Shown piece after piece: positions 1-10,327 of a stretch of DNA of 64,000 nt. Each line of letters opens with the position of its first letter. The first letter of the stretch is position 1. The notes under the pieces are model-generated. The model did not search any database. It was not told the origin of the DNA and saw only the letters and a list, made by a program, of their open reading frames with translations. A program made the position numbers and the translations under genes. The stretch spans positions 203,675-267,674 of the forward strand of contig NZ_JACBFD010000007.1 of assembly GCF_013391405.1 (NCBI RefSeq), given 5' to 3'. Origin of the DNA: Staphylococcus sp. GSSP0090. Lineage in GTDB: Bacteria; Bacillota; Bacilli; Staphylococcales; Staphylococcaceae.

Positions 1-863
1 AACAAATCTGCATTTTTTGCTTCTTCTAAAGTTGATTTAAAAGCAGCTATTAAAGTCGTCGGTAATTTTTGAATAAATCCAACTGTATCTGAAATAATGA
101 GATTAAAACCGTCATTAATCTGTATCTGTCTCGTTTTTGGATCAAGCGTGGCGAAAAGGAGGTTTTTTTCATAAGTAGCCTCGTTCGCTAATGTATTAAA
201 CCATGACGACTTCCCAGCATTTGTATAACCTACTAATGCGACTTGAAATACATGATTTTGCTCTCTTTTATTACGATAGCGTTCGCGATGTTCTACGACC
301 GTTTCTAGCTGATGCTTTATCTCATTCATTCTAGTTCTAATATGTCTACGGTCCATCTCTAATTTCGTTTCACCAGGACCTCTCGTTCCGATGCCACCAC
401 CTAGTCGTGATAAACTTCGACCATGTCCCTGTAACCTAGGCATAAGATAATCCAATTGTGCTAATTCTACTTGCAACTTTCCTTCTTTGCTACGTGCACG
501 CAGAGCAAATATTTCTAATATAAGTTGCGTTCTATCAATTATTTTGACATTTAAATTACCATTTAAGGTTTTTGATTGTGCAGTTGTAAGTTCATCATTC
601 GCTACAACAACATCTATGTCATGAAATTCAACATACGCTTTAATTTCATCCAGTTTACCTTTACCAACATAAAATTTATTGTCGACATGGGTTCTATTTT
701 GACTAAACTGGGCTTTTACATTTAATTGACATGTCTGAGATAAAGAAGCTAATTCTTCCATTGTGGACTCAAAGTTAAAATCTTCATCCGTTTGAGCATG
801 TACTCCAACTAATATCGCTGTTTCTAAACTCTGTTCCGTTGTATATGTTTGGTGTTGGGTCAT
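1..863 (-). CDS. hflX: Ribosome-associated GTPase HflX (C-terminal part missing at window edge)
   Basis: HflX is a GTPase that splits stalled or hibernating 70S ribosomes. About 287 residues are present, reading MTQHQTYTTEQ at the start; the rest of the G domain lies beyond base 1. Visible are the HflX N-terminal domain, the conserved glycine-rich stretch LGGGIGTRGPGETKLE before the coiled coil, and the G1 loop GYTNAGKSS near residue 212. The ATG at 863 is preceded by AAGAGGTG and is the only sensible start. It is divergent from the glutathione peroxidase gene, with about 100 bp between them. Identification is firm; only the truncation, caused by the window edge, limits it. Confidence 0.95.
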   Translation of the reverse strand, partial: MTQHQTYTTEQSLETAILVGVHAQTDEDFNFESTMEELASLSQTCQLNVKAQFSQNRTHVDNKFYVGKGKLDEIKAYVEFHDIDVVVANDELTTAQSKTLNGNLNVKIIDRTQLILEIFALRARSKEGKLQVELAQLDYLMPRLQGHGRSLSRLGGGIGTRGPGETKLEMDRRHIRTRMNEIKHQLETVVEHRERYRNKREQNHVFQVALVGYTNAGKSSWFNTLANEATYEKNLLFATLDPKTRQIQINDGFNLIISDTVGFIQKLPTTLIAAFKSTLEEAKNADL

Positions 864-967
864 CACATGCACCTCTTTTCAAAGTATTCTTTGCCATTCT
901 ATCATAGTGCCAAAATAAAGACTATAAACTTAAATTATGTTAAATTATTAATAAGAGGTGAATGATT

Positions 968-1441
968 ATGACGATTTACGACATAGAAGTACAGAAACCA
1001 AATGGAGATACTTATAAACTAGATGCTTATAAAAATAAAGTGATGTTAATAGTAAACACAGCTAGTGAATGTGGATTCACACCGCAATTTGAAGGATTGC
1101 AAGCTCTATATGATAAGTATAAAGATCAAGATTTCATCATATTAGGATTCCCTTGTAATCAATTTGGTGGTCAAGAACCTGGCACAGGTGAGGAAGCTAC
1201 CCAAAACTGTAAAATCAACTATGGTGTTTCTTTCCCAATGCATGAAAAAATTGATGTTAAAGGCGAGCAACAACATCCTTTATTCAAATTTTTAACTGAA
1301 GCTCAAAATGGATTTTTTAACGAAAAAATTAAATGGAATTTCACTAAATTTCTAGTAGATAAAAGTGGAAATGTGGTTCAACGTTTTTCACCACAGAAAA
1401 AGCCTAGCCAACTAGAATCAGAAATTGAAGCTTTACTCTAA
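968..1441 (+). CDS. gpxA: Glutathione peroxidase-family thiol peroxidase
   Basis: Small cytosolic peroxidase of the GPx family, which in bacteria generally uses thioredoxin to reduce hydroperoxides. It is 157 residues, the usual length for non-selenium GPx. The peroxidatic cysteine is Cys35 in NTASECGFT; Gln65 (in [12 protein letters not shown]) and Trp123-Asn124 (in KWNFTKF) complete the catalytic tetrad. The ATG at 962 is only a base or two from the AGAGGTG ribosome site at 953-959, so the second ATG at 968 is preferred. It is one of few plus-strand genes here and converges on hfq through a shared terminator. S. aureus calls the homologue bsaA. Confidence 0.93.
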   Translation: MTIYDIEVQKPNGDTYKLDAYKNKVMLIVNTASECGFTPQFEGLQALYDKYKDQDFIILGFPCNQFGGQEPGTGEEATQNCKINYGVSFPMHEKIDVKGEQQHPLFKFLTEAQNGFFNEKIKWNFTKFLVDKSGNVVQRFSPQKKPSQLESEIEALL

Positions 1442-1474
1442 CAGTACACACACATTCACATACGCTATAAAAAT

Positions 1475-1514
1475 AACCGAGGTTGAAACATTTATTTGTT
1501 CCAACCTCGGTTTT
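1475..1514. terminator. Bidirectional terminator between gpxA and hfq
   Basis: A 16-bp stem with one mismatch (AACCGAGGTTGAAACA pairing with TGTTCCAACCTCGGTT) has a short AT loop. T-rich tails follow on both strands, so it can end both convergent transcripts. Confidence 0.88.
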
Positions 1515-1547
1515 ACGCTTTCATACTTTTCATAATTTAAATTTAGA

Positions 1548-1772
1548 TTAACTTTCTTCGGATGTGGCTGTTTCATCAATTGTGAAGGTACTTATCGCAT
1601 GCTTATAAATAAAGTGCTGCTTACCTTGAGATAATAAACATACCATGTGTTTATCATAATCTTCAATCGTACCTTTCATTTGAAAACCATTCACCAAAAA
1701 TACAATTACTTTTGTTTGATCAGCCTTAAATTGTCCTAGGAATTTGTCTTGGATGTGTTCTGTTGTATTCAT
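1548..1772 (-). CDS. hfq: RNA chaperone Hfq
   Basis: Sm-like RNA-binding protein that forms a hexameric ring. It is 74 residues. The Sm1 segment reads FLVNGFQMKGTIEDYDKH and the Sm2 segment carries YKHAIST, the Gram-positive form of the YKHA motif. A longer open frame begins at 1811, but AAAGGAGAA lies a proper distance before the ATG at 1772, which also gives the family-standard N-terminus MNTTEHIQDKFL. The start is 1 base after the miaA stop codon and the ribosome site lies inside miaA, so translational coupling is likely. The function of Hfq in staphylococci is weaker and less settled than in enterobacteria (family knowledge). Confidence 0.95.
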   Translation of the reverse strand: MNTTEHIQDKFLGQFKADQTKVIVFLVNGFQMKGTIEDYDKHMVCLLSQGKQHFIYKHAISTFTIDETATSEES

Positions 1773-1773
1773 T

Positions 1774-2730
1774 TTATGTTCTCCTTTTCTGTATTTGGAC
1801 TGAAACTTCATCTAACATGAGTGAAAGTGACATGTTCTCTCTGTCTAGCCACAAGACGTCTAATTTGTTCTTGAACCAAGTCATTTGTCGTTTAGCATAA
1901 TTTCTAGAATGTTGTTTTAATTTATTAGTTGCCTCATCTAAACCGATTTGTCCTTTAACAACGGGTACTATCTCTTTATACCCAATCGCTTGCATACTTT
2001 GACTTGTTTCATAACCATTTTCAACGAGTTGTTTCACTTCACTTAATAATCCACGCTCCAACATTATATCAACTCGTGTATTAATTCTTTGATATAATAT
2101 GTCACGCGACATTTCTATCCCTAATAATAATGTATCATAATTTTCCGTATATTGTTGTACTTTCTTGCGTGAACTTAAAAGTTTTTTTGTTTTTAGATAA
2201 TATTGTATAGCACGTCTAACTCTTTTTCGATTATTGGGATGAATGGCTTGTGCTGAGATTTCATCAAATGATGCTAAATACTGGTGTAATGCCTCATTTG
2301 ATAATTGATCGAGTTCAGCTAACTTTGCTTCTACATATTCGCTATGCGCTTCTGAAATCGTTTCATCTTCAAAGGCATAATCATAAATAAGTGATTGTAT
2401 GTATAAACCTGTACCACCTACAATAATAGGTACATGTCCTCGATCTGTAATTTCTTTGATTAATTTTTGTGCTCTATTTTTAAATTCGTAAGCCGAAAAA
2501 GGTTCATCGGGCTCTAATATATCTATCATATGATGTGGTATGTCAGCCATCTCATCAGGTGTTATTTTTGCTGTACCAATATCCATATTTTTATATACTT
2601 GCATTGAATCGCCACTTATGATTTCACCGTTATATTTTTGGGCTAATTCAATACTAAATTCTGTCTTACCTACTGCAGTTGGTCCAACAAGAACAATTAA
2701 AAAAGGCTTGTCGCTTTCCACTTGTATCAA
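1774..2730 (-). CDS. miaA: tRNA dimethylallyltransferase MiaA
   Basis: Transfers the dimethylallyl group to A37 of tRNAs reading codons that begin with U, the step before MiaB action. The P-loop GPTAVGKT is near residue 17, followed by the family signature SGDSMQVYKNMDIGTAK. The length of about 318 residues is normal. The start is uncertain: a TTG at 2730 gives the full frame but lies directly against AAAGAGAG, whereas a GTG three codons in (2721) has better spacing. It lies immediately upstream of hfq, as in many bacteria; miaB is in the same window at 16283. Confidence 0.95.
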   Translation of the reverse strand: MIQVESDKPFLIVLVGPTAVGKTEFSIELAQKYNGEIISGDSMQVYKNMDIGTAKITPDEMADIPHHMIDILEPDEPFSAYEFKNRAQKLIKEITDRGHVPIIVGGTGLYIQSLIYDYAFEDETISEAHSEYVEAKLAELDQLSNEALHQYLASFDEISAQAIHPNNRKRVRRAIQYYLKTKKLLSSRKKVQQYTENYDTLLLGIEMSRDILYQRINTRVDIMLERGLLSEVKQLVENGYETSQSMQAIGYKEIVPVVKGQIGLDEATNKLKQHSRNYAKRQMTWFKNKLDVLWLDRENMSLSLMLDEVSVQIQKRRT

Positions 2731-2740
2731 CTCTCTTTAT

Positions 2741-3673
2741 TTACGATTTATTTTTCTTTTTTAAAATTTGTTTTTCAATCCATTCATACATATGATGCCA
2801 TGTTTCAGCATAGCCTTTTTCAAAAAGTACTTCATGTCTTTTATTTTTATACAGTTGCACTGTGATATGTTTTATTCCTGCTTTTTTATATAATTTACCA
2901 AGTTTCCTAATCCCTTTACCATAGTCTCCTAAAGGATCATCTTTACCTGAAATTAACAATACAGGAAGATTCATATTCATTTGTTTAATATTTTTCATTC
3001 GACTTGTCGACACCATGTGCTTCATAACTTGATAAATCAACTGATTCGATACTAAAAACCCTGTATATGGGTCTTTTATAAATTGCTCTACTTCATTTGA
3101 ATCACTAGAGAGCCAATCACTTGTCGTTTTTTGATTATTAATATTTTTATTAAATGATTTATACATCATGTTGTTTAACCAATTTAATCTACGATGTTTC
3201 CCTAATATCAATGTGATTAATTTTAATATCACACAAATAGGTATACTCAAATAAGGTGGATATTGTGTTGTACCAGTTAATATCATACCTTGTGCTGCAT
3301 CTGGATATTTTTGAGCGAAAATACGTGCCACAATGGATCCCATTGAATGTCCAATAATAATGTATGGGATATGTTGGTAATGTGAACACATGGTTTCAGC
3401 TATTTCATATGCATCTTCTGTAACTTGAGACAAATCATCAATTTGACCACGTTCATTTTCATTGATATCTTTACCGTGACCACGATGATTATGTCGTAAC
3501 ACATCATAGCCTTGCTGGTTTAATGATTCCACAAGTTCGTCATATCGATCCATATGCTCTGCCATTCCATGAAGTATATGCACGACGCCAATGGTTGTTT
3601 TTTTTGCTTTATTCAATTTAACTTCTATCATTGTGCCATCTGCAACTGTAACTTTAAATTCACTTTTACTCAT
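2741..3673 (-). CDS. Alpha/beta hydrolase, monoacylglycerol lipase/lysophospholipase type
   Basis: A 310-residue serine hydrolase of the Hydrolase_4 (lysophospholipase/monoglyceride lipase) type. The oxyanion segment HGMAEH is at about 35-40, HNHRGHG at 61-67, and the nucleophile elbow GHSMGS at 108-113, making Ser110 the likely nucleophile. GKDDPLGD and a late HEVLFE supply the expected Asp and His. It is soluble, with no signal peptide. Upstream of the ATG is ATGGGGGCT as ribosome site. It sits between glpD and miaA, a position conserved in staphylococci; a role in lipid or glycerolipid turnover fits the neighbouring glp genes but is an inference. Confidence 0.85.
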   Translation of the reverse strand: MSKSEFKVTVADGTMIEVKLNKAKKTTIGVVHILHGMAEHMDRYDELVESLNQQGYDVLRHNHRGHGKDINENERGQIDDLSQVTEDAYEIAETMCSHYQHIPYIIIGHSMGSIVARIFAQKYPDAAQGMILTGTTQYPPYLSIPICVILKLITLILGKHRRLNWLNNMMYKSFNKNINNQKTTSDWLSSDSNEVEQFIKDPYTGFLVSNQLIYQVMKHMVSTSRMKNIKQMNMNLPVLLISGKDDPLGDYGKGIRKLGKLYKKAGIKHITVQLYKNKRHEVLFEKGYAETWHHMYEWIEKQILKKKNKS

Positions 3674-3834
3674 GTTATAGCCCCCATACTTTACGACTTA
3701 TATCTTTGTATATTATACAATATACCTTCAAATGCACATGTTATCAAATAGTACGCAAACACTAAAAGCGTATCATCATTGATTTAATAATGTGTGTTTC
3801 AAATTGTAAAATTCCATTAAATTACTTTTAATTA

Positions 3835-3870
3835 TAAAAAACAGCTGCCAACTTCATAAAGTTAGCAGCT
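3835..3870 (-). terminator. glpD terminator
   Basis: A 12-bp stem with one mismatch (AGCTGCTAACTT pairing with AAGTTGGCAGCT, minus-strand reading) is followed by TTTTTT. It lies about 40 bp past the glpD stop. Confidence 0.85.
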
Positions 3871-3910
3871 ATTTCTATTTTAATCATATGAATGAACTAA
3901 ATATTTTAGA

Positions 3911-5584
3911 TTATTCTTTTACTGCTGGTTGATGATTACCAGTTTGTGCTTCATCAATCGCAATTTGTAATTCTTTTGTATAAGCTTCTTTTTCAATATT
4001 TGTATATCCTAATAAACCAGCCATTACATCAATCACTTGTTCTTTATAGTTTAATACGTCATCAATTTTGAAGTAAAGTTTACCCGTACGACGAATAAAG
4101 AAGTCTGTTGGACGATAAACCATTTCGTTTTGGATTGAATAAACTAATTCCGTATAAATATCTAATGGCAAACCAGTTTCTTGATATTGTGCTGTTTGTG
4201 CAATCTTGAAGAGTTCTTCAGCATTTGAACCATATTTTGATGCAAAGTGACGTGCAGTTGCCTCATCTATTTGATAAGATTTTGCTTCTTCGACTTTTTG
4301 TTCAATAAATTTACCGAAGTTTGCACTACCACCGACATCTCCGCCAGAGATTGTTAAGTGTTTCGTTGCACATTTATCGAATTTAAGACCGAATTCTGAT
4401 TTTAAGCGTTTAGATAATAAATCTACAATTTCAAGTGCCATATGACGATAACCAGTTAATTTACCACCTGCAATAGTTAATAAACCAGATTTACCTTCCC
4501 ACACTTCATCTTTACGTGAAATTTCAGATGGATCTTTACCTTCTTCTAAAATTAATGGTCTGACACCAGCCCATGAAGACTCAATATCTTCATCAGTTAC
4601 ATTGACATCAGGGAACATGTAATTAATTGCATCAATAAGGTAATCTCTATCTTCTTGGTTAGCTAAAGGTGATGTTTTGATGTTGTCATAGAATGTATCT
4701 GTCGTACCAATATATGCTTTACCTTCACGAGGAATAGCAAAAATCATACGACCATCTTTTTCAGTATCGAAATAAACCGCTTGACCTAATGGGAATTTAG
4801 ATTGATCGATTACGATATGAACACCTTTTGTTAAACGTAATTGTTTATTATTACGTGCATAGTCCCCACTACGAACTTCATCTACCCATGGGCCACTTGC
4901 ATTAATCACTTTTTTAGCTTTGATTGGATACGTTTCATTATTGATTTGATCTTCAACATGAATACCGTTAACTTTTTCATTTGAATCGTAAGTGAAATGT
5001 ACTGATTTTGTATGATTAATAACTGTTGCACCTTTTTCTTCTGCACGTTTCATAACTTCAATTGTTAGACGCGCATCATCTGTGCGATATTCAACATAAG
5101 AACCCCCGCCTTTTAGACCAGCTTTTTTAACTAATGGTTCTTTTTCTAATGTTTCTTTTGCATTTAACATTGTTTTACGTTCTGATTTTTTAACACCAGC
5201 TAATCTATCATACATTGTTAATCCGATAGATGTCATAAATTTACCCATTGAGCCGCCTTTATGCATTGGTAAAAGCATACGCTCTGGTGTTGTAACATGA
5301 GGTCCGTTCTCATAAACAATCGCACGTTCACGACCAGTTTCAGCTACGACACCAACCTGAAGTTGTTTCAAATAGCGTAAGCCACCGTGTACTAACTTAG
5401 TAGAACGTGAGCTCGTACCTTGTGCAAAGTCTTGCATTTCAACTAATGCAACTTTCATACCTCTTTGGCTTGCATCTAAAGCAATACCAGCACCAGTGAT
5501 ACCTCCACCGATAATCACTACATCAAATTCTTTATTTTTCAAATCTTTTTTAATTTGTTCTCTTTTCAACGTTGATAAACTCAT
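3911..5584 (-). CDS. glpD: Aerobic glycerol-3-phosphate dehydrogenase
   Basis: FAD-dependent, membrane-associated enzyme oxidising glycerol-3-phosphate to dihydroxyacetone phosphate and passing electrons to quinone. It is 557 residues. The dinucleotide-binding motif [17 protein letters not shown] lies near residue 22, followed by the GlpD signature [17 protein letters not shown]. The C-terminal GlpD domain is complete. AGGAGG precedes the ATG. It has its own promoter and a terminator-type leader (separate entries), so it can be controlled by GlpP antitermination independently of glpK-glpF. Confidence 0.97.
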   Translation of the reverse strand: MSLSTLKREQIKKDLKNKEFDVVIIGGGITGAGIALDASQRGMKVALVEMQDFAQGTSSRSTKLVHGGLRYLKQLQVGVVAETGRERAIVYENGPHVTTPERMLLPMHKGGSMGKFMTSIGLTMYDRLAGVKKSERKTMLNAKETLEKEPLVKKAGLKGGGSYVEYRTDDARLTIEVMKRAEEKGATVINHTKSVHFTYDSNEKVNGIHVEDQINNETYPIKAKKVINASGPWVDEVRSGDYARNNKQLRLTKGVHIVIDQSKFPLGQAVYFDTEKDGRMIFAIPREGKAYIGTTDTFYDNIKTSPLANQEDRDYLIDAINYMFPDVNVTDEDIESSWAGVRPLILEEGKDPSEISRKDEVWEGKSGLLTIAGGKLTGYRHMALEIVDLLSKRLKSEFGLKFDKCATKHLTISGGDVGGSANFGKFIEQKVEEAKSYQIDEATARHFASKYGSNAEELFKIAQTAQYQETGLPLDIYTELVYSIQNEMVYRPTDFFIRRTGKLYFKIDDVLNYKEQVIDVMAGLLGYTNIEKEAYTKELQIAIDEAQTGNHQPAVKE

Positions 5585-5609
5585 AATAATCTAGCGCCTC
5601 CTAAAGTAT

Positions 5610-5689
5610 TAAAAAAAGAGAGATTCATCCCATACATATATAATTGTACGAATTGAATCTCTCGTTTCTCATCTCGATATTATTAACTT
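5610..5689 (-). promoter_or_regulatory. glpD leader with terminator hairpin, probable GlpP antitermination target
   Basis: On the minus strand a perfect 10-bp stem (GAGAGATTCA at 5654-5663 with TGAATCTCTC at 5618-5627) is followed by seven T residues, directly before the glpD ribosome site: a terminator inside the leader. AAGTTAATAA (5680-5689) begins 7 bases past the -10 box. The same decamer occurs at the same place in the glpF leader. In Bacillus subtilis, GlpP with glycerol-3-phosphate prevents termination at such leaders (established); assignment here rests on structure and on glpP being in the window. Confidence 0.75.
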
Positions 5690-5695
5690 ACCCGT

Positions 5696-5701
5696 ATTGT
5701 A
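5696..5701 (-). promoter_or_regulatory. glpD -10 region
   Basis: TACAAT with an upstream TGC (extended -10) on the minus strand, between the glpK stop and the glpD leader. The -35 match is poor (TAGACT at 18-bp spacing), which suggests an extended -10 promoter. Confidence 0.5.
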
Positions 5702-5730
5702 GCATATATAACAATATTAAGTCTAATTTT

Positions 5731-7317
<1,587 letters not shown>

Positions 7318-7364
7318 TTAATATTACAAACATTAACTTAAATCATAAATCGCTATAATATAAA

Positions 7365-7394
7365 TCCTGCTTATAGTTTAACTTATAAACAGGA
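7365..7394 (-). terminator. Stem-loop between glpF and glpK
   Basis: An imperfect 11-bp stem (TCCTGTTTATA with TATAAGCAGGA, minus strand) lies just past the glpF stop and is followed by an AT-rich, not strictly T-rich, tail. It may be a leaky terminator or an mRNA-processing or stabilising stem between glpF and glpK. Confidence 0.45.
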
Positions 7395-7409
7395 CGGTTT
7401 AAAACTTAA

Positions 7410-8228
7410 TTAATACACAGATTCAATACCTTTTGCACTTTTAGCTTTATTTAACACTACTCCAAGCGCTATGGTAACGATTAACAACACGATTGCTACG
7501 ACTGACATTGTATCAAAAGCACCTTTATAGAATAATCTATAGATGACTGCACCAATCATTCCGCCAGTAATCGGACCTAAAACTGGTACAATCGCATAGC
7601 TCCAATTAGATTTCCCTTTACCTGCGATTGGTAATATTGCATGTGCAATACGAGGACCTAAATCACGTGCAGGATTAATTGCATAACCCGTTGGTCCACC
7701 TAAACTTAAACCAATTGCAATGATTAAACTACCTACAATTAAAGGATTTAATCCATCAGCAATTTTGTTCATTCCAATGAACAATAAGCCCATTGTTAAA
7801 ATAGCAGTACCAATAATTTCACTTAAAAAGTTAGCAAAATAATTTTTGATTGCTGGCGCTGTAGAGAATACGCCTAATTTAGCACCTTGATCTTCAGTTT
7901 GTTTCCAATGTGCTAAATACATCAACCAAACTAAAATACCACCGACAATACCGCCAAGTATTTGGCAAATAATGTAACCAGGTACCATGCCCCAACTAAT
8001 CGCACCATCCATCGCAAACGCTAACGTAACCGCAGGATTCAAATGCGCACCCGAAATATTTCCAACTGCATAAACACCCATTGAAACTGCTAATCCCCAA
8101 CCTAATGCAATAACAATCCAATCCGCACCGTTACCGGCACTTTTTTTCAAATTGACGTTGGCACAAACGCCACCCCCAAATAATACTAGTATTGCTGTTC
8201 CCAAAAATTCAGCAAAATACATACTCAT
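7410..8228 (-). CDS. glpF: Glycerol uptake facilitator GlpF
   Basis: Aquaglyceroporin channel for glycerol. It is 272 residues with six or seven hydrophobic segments. Both half-helix motifs are intact: NPA in SGAHLNPAVTLAFA and NPA in GYAINPARDLGPR, the trailing Asp being typical of glycerol-conducting members. A frame opens at 8252, but AGGAGGA lies 6 bases before the ATG at 8228; MYFAEFLGTAIL follows. The C-terminal hydrophobic extension (about the last 30 residues) ends in a basic tail. Transcription is expected from the promoter with overlapping cre at 8343-8372, through a terminator-type leader. Confidence 0.95.
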   Translation of the reverse strand: MSMYFAEFLGTAILVLFGGGVCANVNLKKSAGNGADWIVIALGWGLAVSMGVYAVGNISGAHLNPAVTLAFAMDGAISWGMVPGYIICQILGGIVGGILVWLMYLAHWKQTEDQGAKLGVFSTAPAIKNYFANFLSEIIGTAILTMGLLFIGMNKIADGLNPLIVGSLIIAIGLSLGGPTGYAINPARDLGPRIAHAILPIAGKGKSNWSYAIVPVLGPITGGMIGAVIYRLFYKGAFDTMSVVAIVLLIVTIALGVVLNKAKSAKGIESVY

Positions 8229-8241
8229 AGAGACTCCTCCT

Positions 8242-8336
8242 AAAAAAGACAAAGAGATTCCTACAATTATAGCCAGTTGCGAACCACCGGTTTAATTACT
8301 GTAGAAATCTCCCATCTCTGTTCTATTTATTAACTT
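8242..8336 (-). promoter_or_regulatory. glpF leader with terminator hairpin, probable GlpP antitermination target
   Basis: Minus strand: AAGTTAATAA (8327-8336) at the probable transcript start, then GGAGATT and a long hairpin whose arms GAGATTTCTACA and TGTAGGAATCTC pair with one mismatch. TTTGTCTTTTTT follows and runs into the ribosome site. The arrangement mirrors the glpD leader. GlpP control is inferred. Confidence 0.75.
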
Positions 8337-8342
8337 GTTTTC

Positions 8343-8372
8343 ATCTTACACCGTTTTTGTAAGCGTTGTCAA
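8343..8372 (-). promoter_or_regulatory. glpF promoter
   Basis: Minus strand TTGACA (8367-8372), 18-bp spacer, TAAGAT (8343-8348). The probable start lies 7 bases further, at the conserved leader decamer. The cre site covers the -35 box. Confidence 0.72.
8358..8371. promoter_or_regulatory. CcpA operator (cre)
   Basis: TGTAAGCGTTGTCA matches the consensus TGWAANCGNTNWCA at every fixed position. It overlaps the -35 box of the glpF promoter, a position that would let CcpA-HPr(Ser-P) block transcription when glucose is available. Confidence 0.82.
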
Positions 8373-8398
8373 TCTTTTTGTAAAAATCTTGTCACAAT

Positions 8399-9436
8399 TC
8401 AATTGCTATAGACAGCGTTTTCTTTGATAAAGAATTGTTTATTATTGCAATTTATTTCTGCTTGTAAACCATACGAAAGCATGTGTTTAGGCTCATTATG
8501 ACCAAAAGACATATTGTACAATACTGGAATATCAGAATAATTATATCGTTTTAATACATCTATAATTTTTTGTTTATATGCTGTGTAATACATATTATCA
8601 AATGGTTTACCTATAATAATTCCGTTGCAATGTTTTAATACATTTTGTTGAATTAATTGAATTAACATATTTTCAAACATTTGAGGATCAGGCGTATCTT
8701 CTGATGTTTCTAAAAAGATAATCGCATCTTCAAAATCAGTTGTATTAGGAAATAAGGGGGTGTGAATTAAGCTAACCAATGTTTCCAAATTCCCACCGAT
8801 TAAATGGCCTTGTTGTGTGCTTTCACCTTGAAGCAACTCATAACCTTGTTGTTGTATCGTTTCTCTAGCAAACATTTTATTGTCAATGTGCCACGCTAAT
8901 CCAAACTGTCTTATATACTTTGCAGGAACAATCTCACCAACGATATTACTATTAAACCAAAATGTTTCTATGTCTCTAACTGTATAATCGTCCATAGCAA
9001 TATTTTCTGCAAAATCTGTCAACAACGCAGGTCCATAAAAACTGACAACACCCATTTTATAAAACATCAAATGAATTGTAGTTGAATCAGAATAGCCACA
9101 AAAAATTTTAGGATTCGCACGTAGGGCTTCTAGATTCACAAAAGGTAATATATTAATGGCATCATCGTCCCCACCAATACAGCTAATGATTGCCTTTATT
9201 TCAGGATCTCTAACTGCATCATTTAAATCTTTCGCGCGCGCTTCTGGATGTTCTCTAATATAGTTTCTTCCTTTCAAAGCATGAGGCATAACTTTTACAT
9301 TTAAACCAAATACTTTCTTCAATCTATGTATCCCTTGATAAGTACGCCATAACATGCCAGCTTCACCAGCAAGTCCTGATGATAAAGAAACAATTGCTAC
9401 GGTGTCACCACGTTTTAATTGCTTTGGTTTAATCAT
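8399..9436 (-). CDS. S66-family peptidase (LD-carboxypeptidase/MccF-like)
   Basis: A 345-residue cytosolic serine peptidase of family S66, which includes murein LD-carboxypeptidases (LdcA) and microcin C immunity proteins (MccF). The nucleophile segment GYSDSTTIHLMF gives the Ser, IIFLETSEDTPDP the Glu, and SFGHNEPKHMLSYG the His of the S66 triad. AGGGGTGATT precedes the ATG at 9436; an earlier in-frame start at 9454 lacks a ribosome site. The full-length form with a tryptophan-rich middle is closer to MccF than to short LdcA (impression only). It sits between glpF and glpP, where I know no such gene in S. aureus, next to a transposase relic; recent insertion is possible. Confidence 0.85.
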   Translation of the reverse strand: MIKPKQLKRGDTVAIVSLSSGLAGEAGMLWRTYQGIHRLKKVFGLNVKVMPHALKGRNYIREHPEARAKDLNDAVRDPEIKAIISCIGGDDDAINILPFVNLEALRANPKIFCGYSDSTTIHLMFYKMGVVSFYGPALLTDFAENIAMDDYTVRDIETFWFNSNIVGEIVPAKYIRQFGLAWHIDNKMFARETIQQQGYELLQGESTQQGHLIGGNLETLVSLIHTPLFPNTTDFEDAIIFLETSEDTPDPQMFENMLIQLIQQNVLKHCNGIIIGKPFDNMYYTAYKQKIIDVLKRYNYSDIPVLYNMSFGHNEPKHMLSYGLQAEINCNNKQFFIKENAVYSN

Positions 9437-9531
9437 CCAATCACCCCTTAACACAATCTAATAAAATTTTATAAATTATAACATATAAATTGCGAAGTCA
9501 AACTATAGAGATTTGGTTGAGTGATGCATAA

Positions 9532-9717
9532 GAACAACATTGTATTAGAAAGACAAGATATAGAAAATATAACAAAGTTTTTATAGAAACTTTGTTAATG
9601 TATGCTGCCATGAATCTTAAAAAAGTTCACAAATATGGTAGTAAAAGGCGTAGTCAGGATCTGAAAGCTCACTACTATTTTAAAAAATATATAAATAAAC
9701 ACCCCCTTCTCAAATAA
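9532..9717 (+). pseudogene. Transposase C-terminal relic
   Basis: The plus strand is open for 61 codons from just after a stop at 9529 to a TAA at 9715-9717. The translation contains YNKVFIETLLMYAAMNLKKV, followed by a Lys/Arg-rich tail ending INKHPLLK. The pattern KV.xExxLMYAAMNLKK is that of the C-terminal end of DDE transposases of the IS1182/IS5-like type. Only this last part remains; no catalytic residues, start or inverted ends were recognised. The stop codon lies inside the glpP terminator hairpin. The match is from memory of the family, not a search. Confidence 0.55.
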
Positions 9718-9733
9718 ATGCGAAGGGGGTATT
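9696..9733. terminator. glpP terminator
   Basis: The stem ACACCCCCTT paired with AAGGGGGTAT encloses an AT loop; T-rich sequence follows on both strands. It lies about 50 bp past the glpP stop on the minus strand and overlaps the end of the transposase relic on the plus strand. Confidence 0.83.
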
Positions 9734-9782
9734 TAAGTTCTGTCATAAGCTAAAGGTTATATTCATATTTTCTTGATGTTCA

Positions 9783-10316
9783 TTACCATAAATGACGATC
9801 ACTTGTCGTTATATATTTAGCGCCATTTTCAACGGCGATATCAACTTCTTCTACAGTATTGATTAATCCTCCTGCAATGACTGAAGTATTTGTTTCTTCG
9901 TTAATAATTTGTATCGCCTTAGTTGCAACGCCTGGTAATACTTCTACATAGTCTGGTTCTACGCGTTTGATTAATTCAATACTTCTACGTAATGCGTGGC
10001 TGTCTAATACAAAAACACGAAATACCGTTGTTGTATTCAATGCTTTGGCTTTGTTAATCACTTTTGTCTTTGTCGAGACAATTCCTTTAGGATGATAATT
10101 TTGAATAATATACTCACAAGCAAATTCATCGTGACTCATACCTTTAATTAAATCAATATGCATATAGGTTTCAATACGATGCTTATTTAATAAATCCATG
10201 ATACTTTTAATGTGACCGATATGTGTATCCAGCAATACGCATTCTTTATAATCTGTTTGCGTCATTTTCTCTAAATCTTTCATTGATCTAATAGCTGGTA
10301 AAATATATGGTTTCAT
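9783..10316 (-). CDS. glpP: Glycerol uptake operon antiterminator GlpP
   Basis: RNA-binding antiterminator of glycerol genes; in B. subtilis it acts with glycerol-3-phosphate at the leaders of glpFK and glpD. The 177-residue TIM-barrel-like protein contains YVEVLPGVATKAIQ and VIAGGLINTVEEVD, which resemble the phosphate-binding strands of the family. TAGGAGGTAAG precedes the ATG. It is the last gene of a likely mutS-mutL-glpP run (11 bp after mutL) and is separated from glpF by the S66 peptidase gene. Confidence 0.93.
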   Translation of the reverse strand: MKPYILPAIRSMKDLEKMTQTDYKECVLLDTHIGHIKSIMDLLNKHRIETYMHIDLIKGMSHDEFACEYIIQNYHPKGIVSTKTKVINKAKALNTTTVFRVFVLDSHALRRSIELIKRVEPDYVEVLPGVATKAIQIINEETNTSVIAGGLINTVEEVDIAVENGAKYITTSDRHLW

Positions 10317-10327
10317 CCACTTACCTC

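Noticed and set aside
1773..1811. 13-residue N-terminal extension of Hfq
   Set aside because: It overlaps miaA and contains the hfq ribosome site itself.
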